Below are positions 1 to 10,181 of a stretch of DNA of 64,000 nt, in pieces (the first letter of the stretch is position 1; every line of letters begins with the position of its first letter). The stretch comes from an uncultured Pelagibacteraceae bacterium (GTDB taxonomy: Bacteria > Pseudomonadota > Alphaproteobacteria > Pelagibacterales > Pelagibacteraceae), in the NCBI GenBank assembly GCA_902613755.1, contig CACMIH010000005.1:1-64000 (forward strand), written 5' to 3'. The notes below the pieces were generated by a model. That model made no database searches. It was given only the letters and a program-made list of their open reading frames with translations, and was not told the origin of the DNA. Position numbers and translations under genes: made by a program.

Positions 1-1
1 A

Positions 2-808
2 AAATTTTTTAGTATAGATGAAATAGATATGTACTTAATAGCCACCCCAACCAAAACTCATTTTGAATATATCTCAAACTGCTTAATTTTAAATAAATTT
101 GTATGTGTAACAAAACCATTTACATCTAATTTCAAAGAAGTATTAACTTTGCAAAAAAAATTCAAAAATACAGAAAAAATTTTTCTAGATCATACTTATC
201 TGTTCCACTCATCAATTAGATACATGAAATCTTTAATTGATCAAAAGAAATTAGGAAAACTAATTTATTATGATTCTGAGAGAATTAGCTTTGGAAAATT
301 CTATAATGACGTCGATGTTATAGAGGATTTGGCTGTACATGACCTATATATACTAGATTACCTTCTTAAAGGAGAAATGCCAAAAAAAATTACAGTAAAT
401 ACTAATAAAATATTTGGAAATAAAAATTTTATTTCTAATATTTCCCTAAAATATAAATCAGGTTTTTTTGCTAATATAAAAGTAAGCTGGTATTCACCTA
501 TTAAATCTAGAAGAATTCTTCTAGCGGGGAATAAAAAAATAATAGAGTTCGATGACAATGAAAGTGATAAAAAAATAAAGATTTATAATAAAGGAATTGA
601 ATATAACTCATCTAAAAAAATTAATCAGTGGCTATATAGAACTGGTGAAATTGAAATACCGAATATATTTCATCAAGAAAGTTTATCAGTGATGATTAGT
701 GAATTTATCAAGTATGCTAAATCAAATAAAAAAAATAAATATAATTTTTATCATGCAAAAAGAGTAATGAAAATCTTAGGACAAATAAAAATAAAATATG
801 AAAGTTAA
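2..808 (+). CDS. Gfo/Idh/MocA-family sugar oxidoreductase (5' end outside window)
   Basis: The reading frame is open to the window edge. An ATG exists at 29, but the codons before it continue the family pattern (a Rossmann strand leading into DMYLIATPTKTH), so the start and the GxGxxG nucleotide-binding turn lie upstream of base 1. The TKPF stretch takes the place of the usual EKP motif, and an EDLAVHDLYI segment follows in the catalytic domain. Such enzymes oxidise or reduce sugars or nucleotide-sugars with NAD(P). It overlaps the next gene, an aminotransferase, by 11 bases, so both probably act in making an amino-sugar for surface polysaccharide. The substrate cannot be told from sequence. 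Confidence 0.85.
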   Translation, partial: KFFSIDEIDMYLIATPTKTHFEYISNCLILNKFVCVTKPFTSNFKEVLTLQKKFKNTEKIFLDHTYLFHSSIRYMKSLIDQKKLGKLIYYDSERISFGKFYNDVDVIEDLAVHDLYILDYLLKGEMPKKITVNTNKIFGNKNFISNISLKYKSGFFANIKVSWYSPIKSRRILLAGNKKIIEFDDNESDKKIKIYNKGIEYNSSKKINQWLYRTGEIEIPNIFHQESLSVMISEFIKYAKSNKKNKYNFYHAKRVMKILGQIKIKYES

Positions 809-1892
809 ATTTTTTTCAGAATCAAAAAAAGCACAAAAATTGAGCTTTGAAATTAAAAAAAAAGTCGGCAATATTTTGAAAACTGGAAAATATACAAATT
901 CGGATTACGTAAAGAAATTTGAGGATAAATTTAGAAAATATTTTAAAACAAAATACTGTGTAGCGGTGAATAATGGAACAAGCGCATTACACCTGGCATT
1001 GTTAGCATTAAGTATTAAAAAAGGCGATGAGGTTATTGTACCCTCATTAACTTTCATAGCGTCTGTAGCGGCTGTAAATTACGTCGGTGCAAAACCTGTT
1101 TTCGCTGATATAAATAAAGATGACTGGTTAATAAATACTAAAATCATAGAAAAACTTATAACAAAAAAAACTAAGGCAATAATTGTTGTTCATCTACATG
1201 GTCTTATGTGTGATATGGATAAAATAAAAAAAATTGCAAAAAAATATAATTTAAAAATAATTGAAGATGCTGCTCAAGCTCATGGAAGTTCTTTTAAAAA
1301 AAATCAACCTGGCTATTATAGTGATGTTGCTACATTTAGTTTTTATCCAACAAAAAATTTAGGTGCTATTGGAGAAGGAGGAGCAATAATAACAAATAAT
1401 AAAAATATATTTGATAAAACAAAAAGAATGAGAACCTGGTCGCATAATAAATATAATTTTTATGAAGTCAGCTTCAACTATCGTATGAGTGAATTTTCGG
1501 CAATTACATTAATTGCCAAAATTCCTTTTTTAAAAAAGGATGTAGATAAAAGAATTGAGATAGCTAATAAATATAAAAAACAATTAAATCTAAAAAGTTT
1601 TTCAAAATTTAATCAAAAAATAAAAAAACACTCTTATCATATATTTGCAATAAGAATAAATAAAAAGAAAAGAAAAAATATTATCAAACATTTAAAGTTA
1701 AGCGGTATTGATACAAATATCCATTACCCTTATTCTTTGCCAAAACTGAAATTTTTTAGAATAAAGAATAGAAATACTAATTCTCCAATAGCAAATCAAA
1801 TTTCTAGTGAATTGTTATCTCTTCCAATCTATCCCGAATTAGAAAATAGAAAAATAAATTATACTGTTAAAAAATTAAATAACCTTATTTAG
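798..1892 (+). CDS. DegT/DnrJ/EryC1/StrS-family PLP-dependent sugar aminotransferase
   Basis: This 364-residue protein has the marks of fold-type I sugar aminotransferases: NNGTSALHLALLAL near residue 55, the DEVIVPSLTFIASVAAV stretch, an EDAAQAHGS segment near 155, and the PLP-anchoring lysine in FSFYPTKNLGAIGEGGA. It would transfer an amino group, usually from glutamate, to a keto-sugar nucleotide in the cytoplasm. Its start codon lies inside the end of the upstream oxidoreductase gene (11-base overlap), which points to translational coupling. It is the last gene before tRNA-Val, so it marks the end of a surface-sugar gene cluster. The exact sugar is not determinable. Confidence 0.93.
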   Translation: MKVKFFSESKKAQKLSFEIKKKVGNILKTGKYTNSDYVKKFEDKFRKYFKTKYCVAVNNGTSALHLALLALSIKKGDEVIVPSLTFIASVAAVNYVGAKPVFADINKDDWLINTKIIEKLITKKTKAIIVVHLHGLMCDMDKIKKIAKKYNLKIIEDAAQAHGSSFKKNQPGYYSDVATFSFYPTKNLGAIGEGGAIITNNKNIFDKTKRMRTWSHNKYNFYEVSFNYRMSEFSAITLIAKIPFLKKDVDKRIEIANKYKKQLNLKSFSKFNQKIKKHSYHIFAIRINKKKRKNIIKHLKLSGIDTNIHYPYSLPKLKFFRIKNRNTNSPIANQISSELLSLPIYPELENRKINYTVKKLNNLI

Positions 1893-1910
1893 CTTAAAAA
1901 ATAAAATTTA

Positions 1911-1986
1911 TGGTGGGCAGTATAGGACTCGAACCTATGACCCCCTCGGTGTAAACGAGATGCTCTACCAACTGAGCTAACCGCCC
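1911..1986 (-). tRNA. tRNA-Val (anticodon TAC)
   Basis: The minus strand folds into a complete cloverleaf. The acceptor arm starts GGGCGGT and pairs with ACTGCCC, the D arm contains AGTTGGTAGA, the anticodon stem TCTCG/CGAGG closes loop TTTACAC with anticodon TAC, and the T arm is ATAGG-TTCGAGT-CCTAT. The CCA end is encoded (TGG on the plus strand at 1911-1913). The gene separates the sugar genes from the acyltransferase gene. Confidence 0.97.
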
Positions 1987-2077
1987 TAAAGAAGATTGAT
2001 TTATATCTGTTAAAGTAATTACGTCAAGATTTATTAATTATTAAAAAACCTAATTTAATTTATTTTTTTTATTTATT

Positions 2078-4042
2078 TTAATTTAATACTGTATCTAAAT
2101 TTAATGCTAAATATTGTTCTAGGTAGAGTGAACCAAACTCATTTAAATGATTATTGTCCCAATAAAGTGACTTACCATCAATAGTAGTTAAACAATTTGG
2201 TTTACATATCCATTTAAGAGGATTAATAAAATTAAAATCTTTTTTATTTTTTTCTACATAGTCAAAAAATATTGAGTTGTAATCAATCACCTGATTATAA
2301 TTAGTACTTTTAAATGGTTTGTTTTGAATCAGCGCATTAGCATGTGAAAGGGGTACATTTTCATCATAAACAGGAACAGGGCCAACTAAAATTACATTTT
2401 TACCAAATTTATTTAGTTTGTTAATAGTTTGTTCTAAACCTAATCTAGCACCTTTTTCATTTTTGAAATTTCCTTTACCATCAATATCTACAATTAAAGT
2501 GTGCCACCCTCTGAAATAACTTGGCCAAACACCAATAAGTACAACATTTTTAATTTTATCATTTTTTTTTATAAAATTTTCCATTTCTATGTTTTTTTCT
2601 ATACATGAATTGTTTTTTCTAAATTCACTACCAGAATAAATTAAATTAAAAAAAGGAGGGCAAGCTGAAAGAACTCCTAAAATTGCACTTTCATTTTTTT
2701 TTACATAAATAGACTCAATAGCATGTGCCCAGGAAAGTAGATGACTATCTCCAAAAAATATCGTTTCTGGATCTTTACTTTTATTTCCTAAAATACACCA
2801 GTTCTGTGAATTCGGAATTCCATCACATTTTATAAATTTGACATCTGGTTTTCTTGCTTTATCAAAATTTACAACCTTTTCAGAAAACCTAGTTTCCATT
2901 CCTTTATTTAAAATTCCATAAAAACTAAATATTGATAAAAATAAAACTAACAGAAAAGAGAGACTAAAAATATTTCTTCTACTAATTAATTCACTCCCCT
3001 TTTTTCCTCTAAAAGGTTGTTCAATATAAAGATATGAAAAACTAGAAATAATTATAGAAATTGTAAATAATATAAATGTATTATCTAATATTGTTAAATT
3101 TTGGCTAAAATATTTTGAAAATACTAAAATAGGCCAGTGCCATAAATATAATGAATAGGAAATTAAACCAATAAAAACCATAACTTTTATTTTTAAAAAA
3201 TCTTTAACATAAGAATGATTTGTTTTACCTAAATGAATTAAAATCGCTGATCCAATAACTGGCAAAAGTGCATTTAATCCAGGGAAAATAGTTAAATTAC
3301 TATAAAAAAAACAAGGATAAATTAAAGCAATAAAAGCGGCTAATGATAAAATTTCATTTAAAAACTTATTTTTTATTTCTGGAAAAATATTAAATACCAA
3401 AACAACTCCAGCTAATAGCTCCCAAATTCTAAAAGGGGTAAGAAAAAAAACAGCTACTGATTTTTCTTTAATAAAATAGGCTGACAAAAATAATGATATG
3501 AAAAAACCTATAATCAAAATTGATACGATGAACAGTCTGTTGAATTTAAATTTATAAAGTAAAAATAAAAATAATGGAAAAAAAACATAAAATTGCTCCT
3601 CAACAGATAGAGACCATGTATGGACTAAAGGAATAAGGCCATCTTCTGTAGCGCCAAAATAACCTCCACCAAAGTCACGCCAAAAAACTAAATTGGAAAC
3701 AAAAAATAAAGTACCTATCAAACCTCTTAATGTAATTATAAAATCACTTGGCAATAAAAACAAAAATCCTAAGATAATTGAAAAAATCAATACACCGAAA
3801 AGTGCAGGAAAAATTCTTCTAACCCGCCTTTCATAAAATCCAACAAAAGTAAATTTATTTTCCTCAATTTCTCTTTTAATTATACCTGCTATCAAATATC
3901 CAGAAATAACGAAAAAAATGTCTACACCAATATATCCACCTGGAACAATTTCAGGACTAAAATGGTGAAAAACAACTGATAGAACAGCTATAGATCTTAG
4001 GCCATCAATATGTGGTAAATAGTTTACAGGTTCATGTCTCAT
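2078..4042 (-). CDS. Membrane O-acyltransferase (OafA/YrhL type) with C-terminal SGNH domain
   Basis: The 654-residue protein starts with the acyltransferase-3 signature HIDGLRSIAVLSVVFHHF and GGYIGVDIFFVISGYLI, followed by about ten membrane segments to roughly residue 385. WSLSVEEQFYVFFP near residue 140 is the second family motif. The C-terminal part is a soluble SGNH hydrolase-like domain: GDSH near residue 430 and DNNHL near the end supply the Ser and Asp/His motifs. Proteins of this build move acyl groups across the inner membrane onto lipopolysaccharide, O-antigen or peptidoglycan sugars. Its position beside sugar-modifying genes suggests surface glycan acetylation; the acceptor is unknown. 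Confidence 0.93.
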   Translation of the reverse strand: MRHEPVNYLPHIDGLRSIAVLSVVFHHFSPEIVPGGYIGVDIFFVISGYLIAGIIKREIEENKFTFVGFYERRVRRIFPALFGVLIFSIILGFLFLLPSDFIITLRGLIGTLFFVSNLVFWRDFGGGYFGATEDGLIPLVHTWSLSVEEQFYVFFPLFLFLLYKFKFNRLFIVSILIIGFFISLFLSAYFIKEKSVAVFFLTPFRIWELLAGVVLVFNIFPEIKNKFLNEILSLAAFIALIYPCFFYSNLTIFPGLNALLPVIGSAILIHLGKTNHSYVKDFLKIKVMVFIGLISYSLYLWHWPILVFSKYFSQNLTILDNTFILFTISIIISSFSYLYIEQPFRGKKGSELISRRNIFSLSFLLVLFLSIFSFYGILNKGMETRFSEKVVNFDKARKPDVKFIKCDGIPNSQNWCILGNKSKDPETIFFGDSHLLSWAHAIESIYVKKNESAILGVLSACPPFFNLIYSGSEFRKNNSCIEKNIEMENFIKKNDKIKNVVLIGVWPSYFRGWHTLIVDIDGKGNFKNEKGARLGLEQTINKLNKFGKNVILVGPVPVYDENVPLSHANALIQNKPFKSTNYNQVIDYNSIFFDYVEKNKKDFNFINPLKWICKPNCLTTIDGKSLYWDNNHLNEFGSLYLEQYLALNLDTVLN

Positions 4043-4107
4043 TTAAATTTTATAATTAAATACATGAAATCAATCTATACTTAATTAGTAAATTAAAAAA
4101 TATTTTA

Positions 4108-6486
4108 TTATTGTATGCTAGCTTGAGATTTATCTTCTTTTTTAGATATATCTACCTCAACCCATTCTGTAGGTTTTAGCTCTTTTGTTAAAGCTATCTT
4201 GATAACTTGGTCAGCATACTCAACAGGAGTAATCTTTATGTCATCGATAATTTTCTTAGGCATATCTACTAAATCTTTTTCATTTTCTTTAGGAATCAAA
4301 ACTTCTTTTATTCCTGCTCTGTGTGCTGCTAATAATTTTTCTTTCAATCCACCAATTGGCAACACCTGGCCTGTCAAAGTTACCTCACCAGTCATTGCAA
4401 CATCTCTTCTTACTGGGATATTTGTTATAGAAGAAATTATAGATGTTACCATTCCTATTCCTGCTGAAGGTCCATCTTTTGGAGTTGCACCCTCGGGTAC
4501 ATGAATGTGAAAATCTTTTTTTTCAAAAATAGGCGGTATAATTCCGTATTCTAGACATTTTGATCTAACAAAAGATTTAGCAGCTTTTACGGACTCTTGC
4601 ATTACATCACCTAACTTACCTGTAATTTGCATTCTCCCTTTACCGGGCATGGTTACAGTTTCAATTTTTAAAATTTCCCCACCATATTCTGTCCACGCAA
4701 GTCCTGTAACTATACCAATTCTACTCTTAGCTTCTAGTTCTCCAAACTTAAATTTAGGAACACCTAAAAAATCTGATAAATTCTTATTATTTATCCCAAC
4801 TTGCTTTTCTTCTCCGGCTACAATTTTTTTGACAACTTTTCTAGCAAGTTTAGAAATTTCTCTCTCAAGATTTCTTACTCCCGACTCTTTTGTATAACCT
4901 CTAATAACTTCTTTTATAATATCATCATCTAATTTCATTTCTTTTTCTTTAACACCATTATCTTTAATCTGTTTAGGTAATAAGTATTTGTTTGCTATAC
5001 TTATTTTTTCATCCTCCGTGTAACCAGCTAATCTAATGACCTCCATTCTATCTAGTAAGGGTGGTAAGATATTTAGAGTATTGGCCGTTGTTACGAACAT
5101 CACGTCAGATAAATCATAATCAACTTCTAAATAATGATCATTAAATGTCGTATTTTGTTCTGGATCTAATGCCTCTAGTAAAGCCGAAGACGGATCTCCT
5201 CTATAATCGTTACCAATTTTATCTATTTCATCTAATAAAATTAAAGGATTTTTAGTCCCTGCCTTTTTCATCATCTGGATAATCTTACCAGGTAAAGATC
5301 CTATGTAAGTTCTTCTATGACCTCTTATTTCTGCTTCATCTCTCATTCCACCAACTGACATTCTAACAAATTCTCTATTTGTTGCTTTTGCTATTGATTT
5401 GCCTAGCGATGTTTTTCCTACACCTGGTGGGCCTACCAAACATAAAATTGGACCTTTAATTTTTTCCATTCTTTTTTGAACAGCTAAAAATTCAATTATT
5501 CTCTCTTTAACTTTTTCTAATCCAAAGTGATCCTTATCGAGAATATCTAATGCTTTCTTTAAATCTATATCAACCTCACTTTTCTTATGCCAAGGAAGTT
5601 CAGTCATCCAATCTAAATAATTTCTTACAACTGTTGCCTCTGCAGACATGGGGCTCATGTTTTTAAGTTTTTTTAATTCTTGTAAGCATTTCTTTTCTAC
5701 TTCTTTTGGCATCTTGGCTTTTGTAATTGCCTTGTTTAGACTGGCAGTCTCGTCTTTGCCATCCTCTATTTCACCAAGTTCTTTTTGAATAGCTTTTAAT
5801 TGTTCGTTTAGATAATACTCTCTTTGGGTTTTTTCCATCTGAGTTTTAACTCTACCTCTAATTCTTTTTTCTACACCAATGATACTTGTTTCATTTTCCA
5901 TTATTTTAATAATGGCATTTAATCTTTTCTTTACATCTACAGTTTCAAAAATTTGTTGTTTTTCAGAAATTGTAGCAGTTATGTGTGATGCTATATTATC
6001 AGCAATTTTAGAAGGGTCTTTTAATTGCTTTATTGTATTAATTGTTTCATTAGAAATTTTTTTATTTATCGATGTCAGCTTTTCTAATCTTCTTAAAGCC
6101 GTTGAAGCCAGTGGAAATAAATCTTCTTCTTTTGGTAAAACATCATTGAAATGAGTATAATCACATATAATAAATTTATCGTTATCTTTAAAATCTAAAA
6201 TTTTTACCCTTTTGATGCCCTCAACTAAAACTTTTACAGTTCCATCAGGTAATTTTAACAATTGTAAAATACTTCCTTCGCAACCATACATAAAAACGTC
6301 GGTTTTTTTGGGATCGTCAATCTCAGAATTTTTTTGGGTAACTAATATAATTTTTTTATCTTTTTTCATCACTTCATTAAGTGCTGAAATAGATTTATCT
6401 CTACCTACAAATAATGGGATAACCATACTTGGAAAGACAACAATATCTCTCAATGGAAGTAACGGAAGTGAAATTTTAACGTCCAT
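4108..6486 (-). CDS. lon: ATP-dependent protease Lon
   Basis: At 792 residues this matches the usual length of bacterial LonA. The N-terminal substrate domain begins SLPLLPLRDIVVFPSM, the AAA+ module carries Walker A GPPGVGKTSLGKS near residue 350 and Walker B LILLDEIDKIG, and the protease domain has the catalytic serine in PKDGPSAG near residue 675 with the lysine downstream in the GGLKEKLLAAHRAG region. Lon degrades misfolded and regulatory proteins in the cytoplasm. It is last in the minus-strand series tig-clpP-clpX-lon, a common bacterial arrangement. All key residues are present. Confidence 0.99.
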   Translation of the reverse strand: MDVKISLPLLPLRDIVVFPSMVIPLFVGRDKSISALNEVMKKDKKIILVTQKNSEIDDPKKTDVFMYGCEGSILQLLKLPDGTVKVLVEGIKRVKILDFKDNDKFIICDYTHFNDVLPKEEDLFPLASTALRRLEKLTSINKKISNETINTIKQLKDPSKIADNIASHITATISEKQQIFETVDVKKRLNAIIKIMENETSIIGVEKRIRGRVKTQMEKTQREYYLNEQLKAIQKELGEIEDGKDETASLNKAITKAKMPKEVEKKCLQELKKLKNMSPMSAEATVVRNYLDWMTELPWHKKSEVDIDLKKALDILDKDHFGLEKVKERIIEFLAVQKRMEKIKGPILCLVGPPGVGKTSLGKSIAKATNREFVRMSVGGMRDEAEIRGHRRTYIGSLPGKIIQMMKKAGTKNPLILLDEIDKIGNDYRGDPSSALLEALDPEQNTTFNDHYLEVDYDLSDVMFVTTANTLNILPPLLDRMEVIRLAGYTEDEKISIANKYLLPKQIKDNGVKEKEMKLDDDIIKEVIRGYTKESGVRNLEREISKLARKVVKKIVAGEEKQVGINNKNLSDFLGVPKFKFGELEAKSRIGIVTGLAWTEYGGEILKIETVTMPGKGRMQITGKLGDVMQESVKAAKSFVRSKCLEYGIIPPIFEKKDFHIHVPEGATPKDGPSAGIGMVTSIISSITNIPVRRDVAMTGEVTLTGQVLPIGGLKEKLLAAHRAGIKEVLIPKENEKDLVDMPKKIIDDIKITPVEYADQVIKIALTKELKPTEWVEVDISKKEDKSQASIQ

Positions 6487-6546
6487 AGAAGCAATATGGA
6501 TATTATATTTTATATTGCAATAGGTATTTAGAGGTTATTAAGGATA

Positions 6547-7815
6547 TTAAGCCGCTGTGGTCTTATTTGTCTTAGATTTATTATCACCTTTAGTATGAAC
6601 CAAAATTGGTTGTGATTGCCCTTTTGCTGTACTAGCGTCAACTATAACCTCTTCAATATTATCTTGACTTGGAAGATCATACATTGTTTTAAGTAAAATA
6701 TTTTCTAAAATTGATCTCAAACCTCTTGCTCCAGTTTTTTTACTGATAGCTTTTTGTGCTATTTCTTTAAGGGCATTTTCTTTAAATATTAGTTTAGCAC
6801 CATCTAATTTAAAGAGTTCTTGGTATTGTTTTATTAAAGAATTTTTTGGTTCTTGTAATATTTTAATTAAAGATTTTTCATCTAAATCTTCAAGTGTTGC
6901 TATCATTGGAAGTCTTCCAATAAATTCTGGAATTAATCCAAATTTTAATAAATCTTCTGGCTCTAAACCTTTCATCCATTCACCAGTTTTCTTATCTTGT
7001 GTATTTTTTACATCTGCTCCAAAACCAATAGAGGTTCCTTTGTCTCTTTGAGAAATAATTTTATCTAATCCTGCAAATGCCCCACCACAAATAAATAAAA
7101 TATTTGTAGTATCTACTTGTAAAAATTCTTGCTGAGGATGTTTTCTACCTCCTTGAGGCGGAACACTTGCTACTGTTCCTTCCATTATTTTAAGAAGAGC
7201 TTGCTGAACACCTTCTCCAGATACATCTCTTGTAATTGATGGGTTTTCAGATTTTCTGCTTATTTTATCTACCTCGTCAATATAAACTATTCCTCTTTGA
7301 GCTTTTTCAACATTGTAATCCGAAGCTTGTAATAATTTTAAAATAATATTTTCTACATCTTCTCCAACATAACCTGCTTCTGTTAAAGTTGTTGCGTCAG
7401 CCATTGTGAATGGGACGTCAAGAATTCTAGCAAGAGTTTGTGCAAGTAATGTTTTTCCACAACCTGTGGGACCCACTAAAAGTATGTTAGACTTTGATAA
7501 CTCAACATTTTTAGTTGTTTTGCTTTCATAATTTAATCTTTTGTAATGGTTATGCACTGCTACAGACAATACTTTCTTAGCATGAGATTGACCAATTACA
7601 TAATCATCAAGAACAGAACATATTTCTTTTGGGGATGGTAAACCATCTTGGTGTTTAACAAAAGTATCTTTACTCTCTTCTTTTATTATATCCATACATA
7701 ACTCAACACACTCATCACAGATGAAAACAGTTGGGCCTGCAATTAATTTTCTTACTTCGTGTTGGCTCTTGCCACAGAAAGAACAGTAAAGAATATTTTT
7801 ATTATTTGTTGTCAT
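6547..7815 (-). CDS. clpX: ClpX, ATP-binding unfoldase of the ClpXP protease
   Basis: The 422-residue protein has an N-terminal C4 zinc finger (Cys11, Cys14, Cys33, Cys36), Walker [14 protein letters not shown], Walker [10 protein letters not shown] and the [10 protein letters not shown] motif of ClpX. It recognises tagged or damaged proteins, unfolds them with ATP and feeds them to ClpP. It lies between clpP and lon on the minus strand. A 92-base gap separates it from clpP and holds a small hairpin, so ClpX may be partly expressed from its own promoter or a processed transcript. The Lys/Thr-rich C-terminal tail is short and not unusual. Confidence 0.99.
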   Translation of the reverse strand: MTTNNKNILYCSFCGKSQHEVRKLIAGPTVFICDECVELCMDIIKEESKDTFVKHQDGLPSPKEICSVLDDYVIGQSHAKKVLSVAVHNHYKRLNYESKTTKNVELSKSNILLVGPTGCGKTLLAQTLARILDVPFTMADATTLTEAGYVGEDVENIILKLLQASDYNVEKAQRGIVYIDEVDKISRKSENPSITRDVSGEGVQQALLKIMEGTVASVPPQGGRKHPQQEFLQVDTTNILFICGGAFAGLDKIISQRDKGTSIGFGADVKNTQDKKTGEWMKGLEPEDLLKFGLIPEFIGRLPMIATLEDLDEKSLIKILQEPKNSLIKQYQELFKLDGAKLIFKENALKEIAQKAISKKTGARGLRSILENILLKTMYDLPSQDNIEEVIVDASTAKGQSQPILVHTKGDNKSKTNKTTAA

Positions 7816-7861
7816 TTTAATTTTTATAACGAATCAATATAAGTACTTTATTATAGAAGAC

Positions 7862-7891
7862 TCATACTAATCAAGTTTCGATTAGTAATGA
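7862..7891 (-). other. Hairpin between clpP and clpX
   Basis: Arms ACTAATC (7866-7872) and GATTAGT (7880-7886) pair across a seven-base loop. The stem extends by about four more pairs past a one-base bulge. In the clpP-to-clpX direction no U-run follows, so this is not a standard terminator. It could be a processing or stability element between the two messages, but with low certainty in such AT-rich DNA. Confidence 0.35.
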
Positions 7892-7907
7892 CTCAATATA
7901 TTGTGTA

Positions 7908-8519
7908 TTAAGATCTTTTTTCTACCACTTCGTCAATAAGACCAAAAGATTGTGCGACATCTGCTGTCATAAAATTATCTCTTTCAAGAGCAGACTTGAT
8001 TTCATCAACACTTTTTCCGGTATGCTTTGAATAAATTTCATTAAGTCTTTTCTTTAATGATAATACCTCGTTTGCATGGATCTCAATGTCAGTTGCTTGA
8101 CCTTGAAAACCTGCAGATGGTTGGTGAACCATTATTCTTGAATTAGGTAAAGAAAATCTTTTTCCTTTAGTACCTGCTGCAAGCAAAAAAGATCCCATAG
8201 ATGCTGCTTGACCAATGCATAATGTAGAAATATCAGGTTTGACATATTGCATCGTATCATAAATACCAAGACCAGCCGTAACAAGACCACCTGGACTATT
8301 GATGTATAAATAAATTTCTTTTTTTGGATCTTCGGCTTCTAGAAATAATAATTGAGCAGTAACTAAAGAAGCAACATTATCATTGATCTGACCAGTTAAG
8401 AAAATAATTCTTTCTTTTAAAAGTCTTGAGTAAATATCATATGCTCTCTCACCTTTGCTAGATTGTTCAACAACCATTGGTACAAGATTGCTCATTTGTT
8501 CTGATAATTTTGATGTCAT
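7908..8519 (-). CDS. clpP: ClpP, proteolytic subunit of Clp protease
   Basis: This 203-residue protein has the full serine-protease triad of ClpP: Ser107 in GQAASMGS, His132 in HQPSAG and Asp181 in ERDNFMTA. Fourteen subunits form the degradation chamber that receives substrates from ClpX. The N-terminus [20 protein letters not shown] carries the short pro-segment region before [12 protein letters not shown], as in other ClpP proteins. It lies 32 bases after the trigger factor gene and ahead of clpX, giving a chaperone-protease operon. Confidence 0.99.
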   Translation of the reverse strand: MTSKLSEQMSNLVPMVVEQSSKGERAYDIYSRLLKERIIFLTGQINDNVASLVTAQLLFLEAEDPKKEIYLYINSPGGLVTAGLGIYDTMQYVKPDISTLCIGQAASMGSFLLAAGTKGKRFSLPNSRIMVHQPSAGFQGQATDIEIHANEVLSLKKRLNEIYSKHTGKSVDEIKSALERDNFMTADVAQSFGLIDEVVEKRS

Positions 8520-8551
8520 AAGTTGATTCGTTCTACTTATACAACTTGAGA

Positions 8552-9985
8552 TTACTTTTTGCTAACTTTTTTTACTTTTTTAGGTGCTGGCTTTGATTTT
8601 ACCTTTTTAGTAGCTGGTTTTTTTTCTTTAGCAGATGTTGTGGTTGTTTTTTTCTTTATATCTTTTTTTTCTTCATGAATATGATCTCCAGTATGCTTAT
8701 GAGCATCTTTCAAAATTTTTTCTGCTTCCTTTTTTGAAATTTCTTTTTTACTAGCTTTGCCTTTTTCTTTAATCAAATTTAAAATTTTTTCCTCATACAC
8801 TGTTCCTCTAAGACTCGCCAATGCAGATGGGTTTTTTTGGTAAAAATCCATAACCATTTTTTCTTGTCCAGGCATCATTCTTAATTGTTTTTGGACTTCT
8901 GCTTGAACTTCCTGTTCTGTTACTTTAATTTTATTTTTTTCGCCAAACTCATTTAGAATTAATCCAGTTTTAATTCTTGTTTTTGCTTTTTCTTCAAAAT
9001 TTTTTTTATTTTTCTTTGCTTCATCTTCTGACATGCCTTGAGATAGAATCTTTACTTCTTCTTCAATTAAATTTTCTGGAACTTCGTCTACTTCGATTTT
9101 CTCTATTTCTTTTAAAATTTGGTTTTTAGATAATTGATCTAAAGAATTTTTATATTCATCGTTGATTTGTTTTGAAATTAACGTTTTTAAATCTTTTAGA
9201 TCTTTTGCTCCTAAATTTTTTGCAAAATCATCATCAATTTTTACTTCTTCTGCTTGCTTAACACTTAAAATTTTACAATTAAATTTAGCTTTTTTATTTA
9301 CTAATTCTTTTTCAGGAAAATTTTGTGGCAAAGTTGCCTCTACAATTTTTTCATCATCTTTCTTAACTCCAATCAATTGTTCATCAAAGCCTTTTAAAAA
9401 TAAATCTTTACCTAAAGTTAGCTGAGTATTCTTTCCCTCACTTCCTTTAAAATCCTTACCATCAACTGTTGCTTTGTAGTCTAAAGAGACTAAATCACCT
9501 TTTTTAGCTTTTGTATCAGCACTTACTTCTTTAAAATTTGGTTGGTTTTTAGATATCTCTTTAATCCTTTTGTCTGTTTCACTCTCGTCAATTTTTACAG
9601 TATATTCGTCAAATTTAATATTTTCTAAAGATTTAATTTCTACTTTTGGTAATTCAGTTACTGATAAAACATACTCTAGATCTTTGTCTTCACCGTATGT
9701 CCTTAAGTCAAGCTTTGGTTGACCAGCAGGTTTAATTTTTTTTTCTTCTAGTGCTTTAGTTGATGTTTCTTTTAAAACTTTATCTAAAACTTCTCCAAAA
9801 ACTGCTTTACCAAATTGTCTTTTTAAAATTTCTTTAGGAACTTTGCCTGGTCTAAATCCTTTAAGATTTACACTACCTTTTATTTCTTCATATTTTTCAT
9901 CCATATAAGAGCTCATTGTCTCTTTATCAATAAAAACTTTAAGGTCTTTATTTAGTCCTTTTTTATTTTCTACTGTTACTTTCAT
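8552..9985 (-). CDS. tig: Trigger factor, ribosome-associated chaperone and prolyl isomerase
   Basis: The 477-residue product has the ribosome-binding N-domain ([18 protein letters not shown] near residue 42), the FKBP-like isomerase domain ([19 protein letters not shown] near 162) and a helical C-domain. It binds nascent chains at the ribosome exit. After about residue 415 it continues into a roughly 60-residue tail dominated by Lys, Thr and Ala with repeats like [14 protein letters not shown], longer and more basic than in classical trigger factors (around 430 residues). It heads the tig-clpP-clpX-lon group. The tail may add RNA or ribosome affinity; that is inference. Confidence 0.97.
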   Translation of the reverse strand: MKVTVENKKGLNKDLKVFIDKETMSSYMDEKYEEIKGSVNLKGFRPGKVPKEILKRQFGKAVFGEVLDKVLKETSTKALEEKKIKPAGQPKLDLRTYGEDKDLEYVLSVTELPKVEIKSLENIKFDEYTVKIDESETDKRIKEISKNQPNFKEVSADTKAKKGDLVSLDYKATVDGKDFKGSEGKNTQLTLGKDLFLKGFDEQLIGVKKDDEKIVEATLPQNFPEKELVNKKAKFNCKILSVKQAEEVKIDDDFAKNLGAKDLKDLKTLISKQINDEYKNSLDQLSKNQILKEIEKIEVDEVPENLIEEEVKILSQGMSEDEAKKNKKNFEEKAKTRIKTGLILNEFGEKNKIKVTEQEVQAEVQKQLRMMPGQEKMVMDFYQKNPSALASLRGTVYEEKILNLIKEKGKASKKEISKKEAEKILKDAHKHTGDHIHEEKKDIKKKTTTTSAKEKKPATKKVKSKPAPKKVKKVSKK

Positions 9986-9995
9986 AATATTTTAA

Positions 9996-10080
9996 TGGTA
10001 GGGCGAAAAGGACTCGAACCTTCACATGTTGCCATATTGGTTCCTAAGACCAACGCGTCTACCAATTCCGCCATCGCCCC
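9996..10080 (-). tRNA. tRNA-Leu (anticodon TAG)
   Basis: Read on the minus strand, GGGGCGA at the 5' end pairs with TCGCCCT (first pair G-U), and anticodon stem TTGGT/ACCAA closes loop CTTAGGA with anticodon TAG. A long variable arm follows, as expected for a class II leucine tRNA, then the T arm with GGTTCGAGTCC and an encoded CCA. It sits 10 bases upstream of tig on the same strand. Confidence 0.97.
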
Positions 10081-10181
10081 ACAAATTACGAGGTTTTATA
10101 TATTATTGAAACTATTTGTCCAATGACAATTGTTAAAAAATTATCTATTTATCTAATAAAATTTATACTAATTTATAAAAA

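Noticed and set aside
4199..6523. Several plus-strand open frames of 80-103 codons opposite lon
   Set aside because: They are antisense shadows of a complete, well-conserved Lon protein and encode low-information Ser/Ile/Phe-rich sequence.
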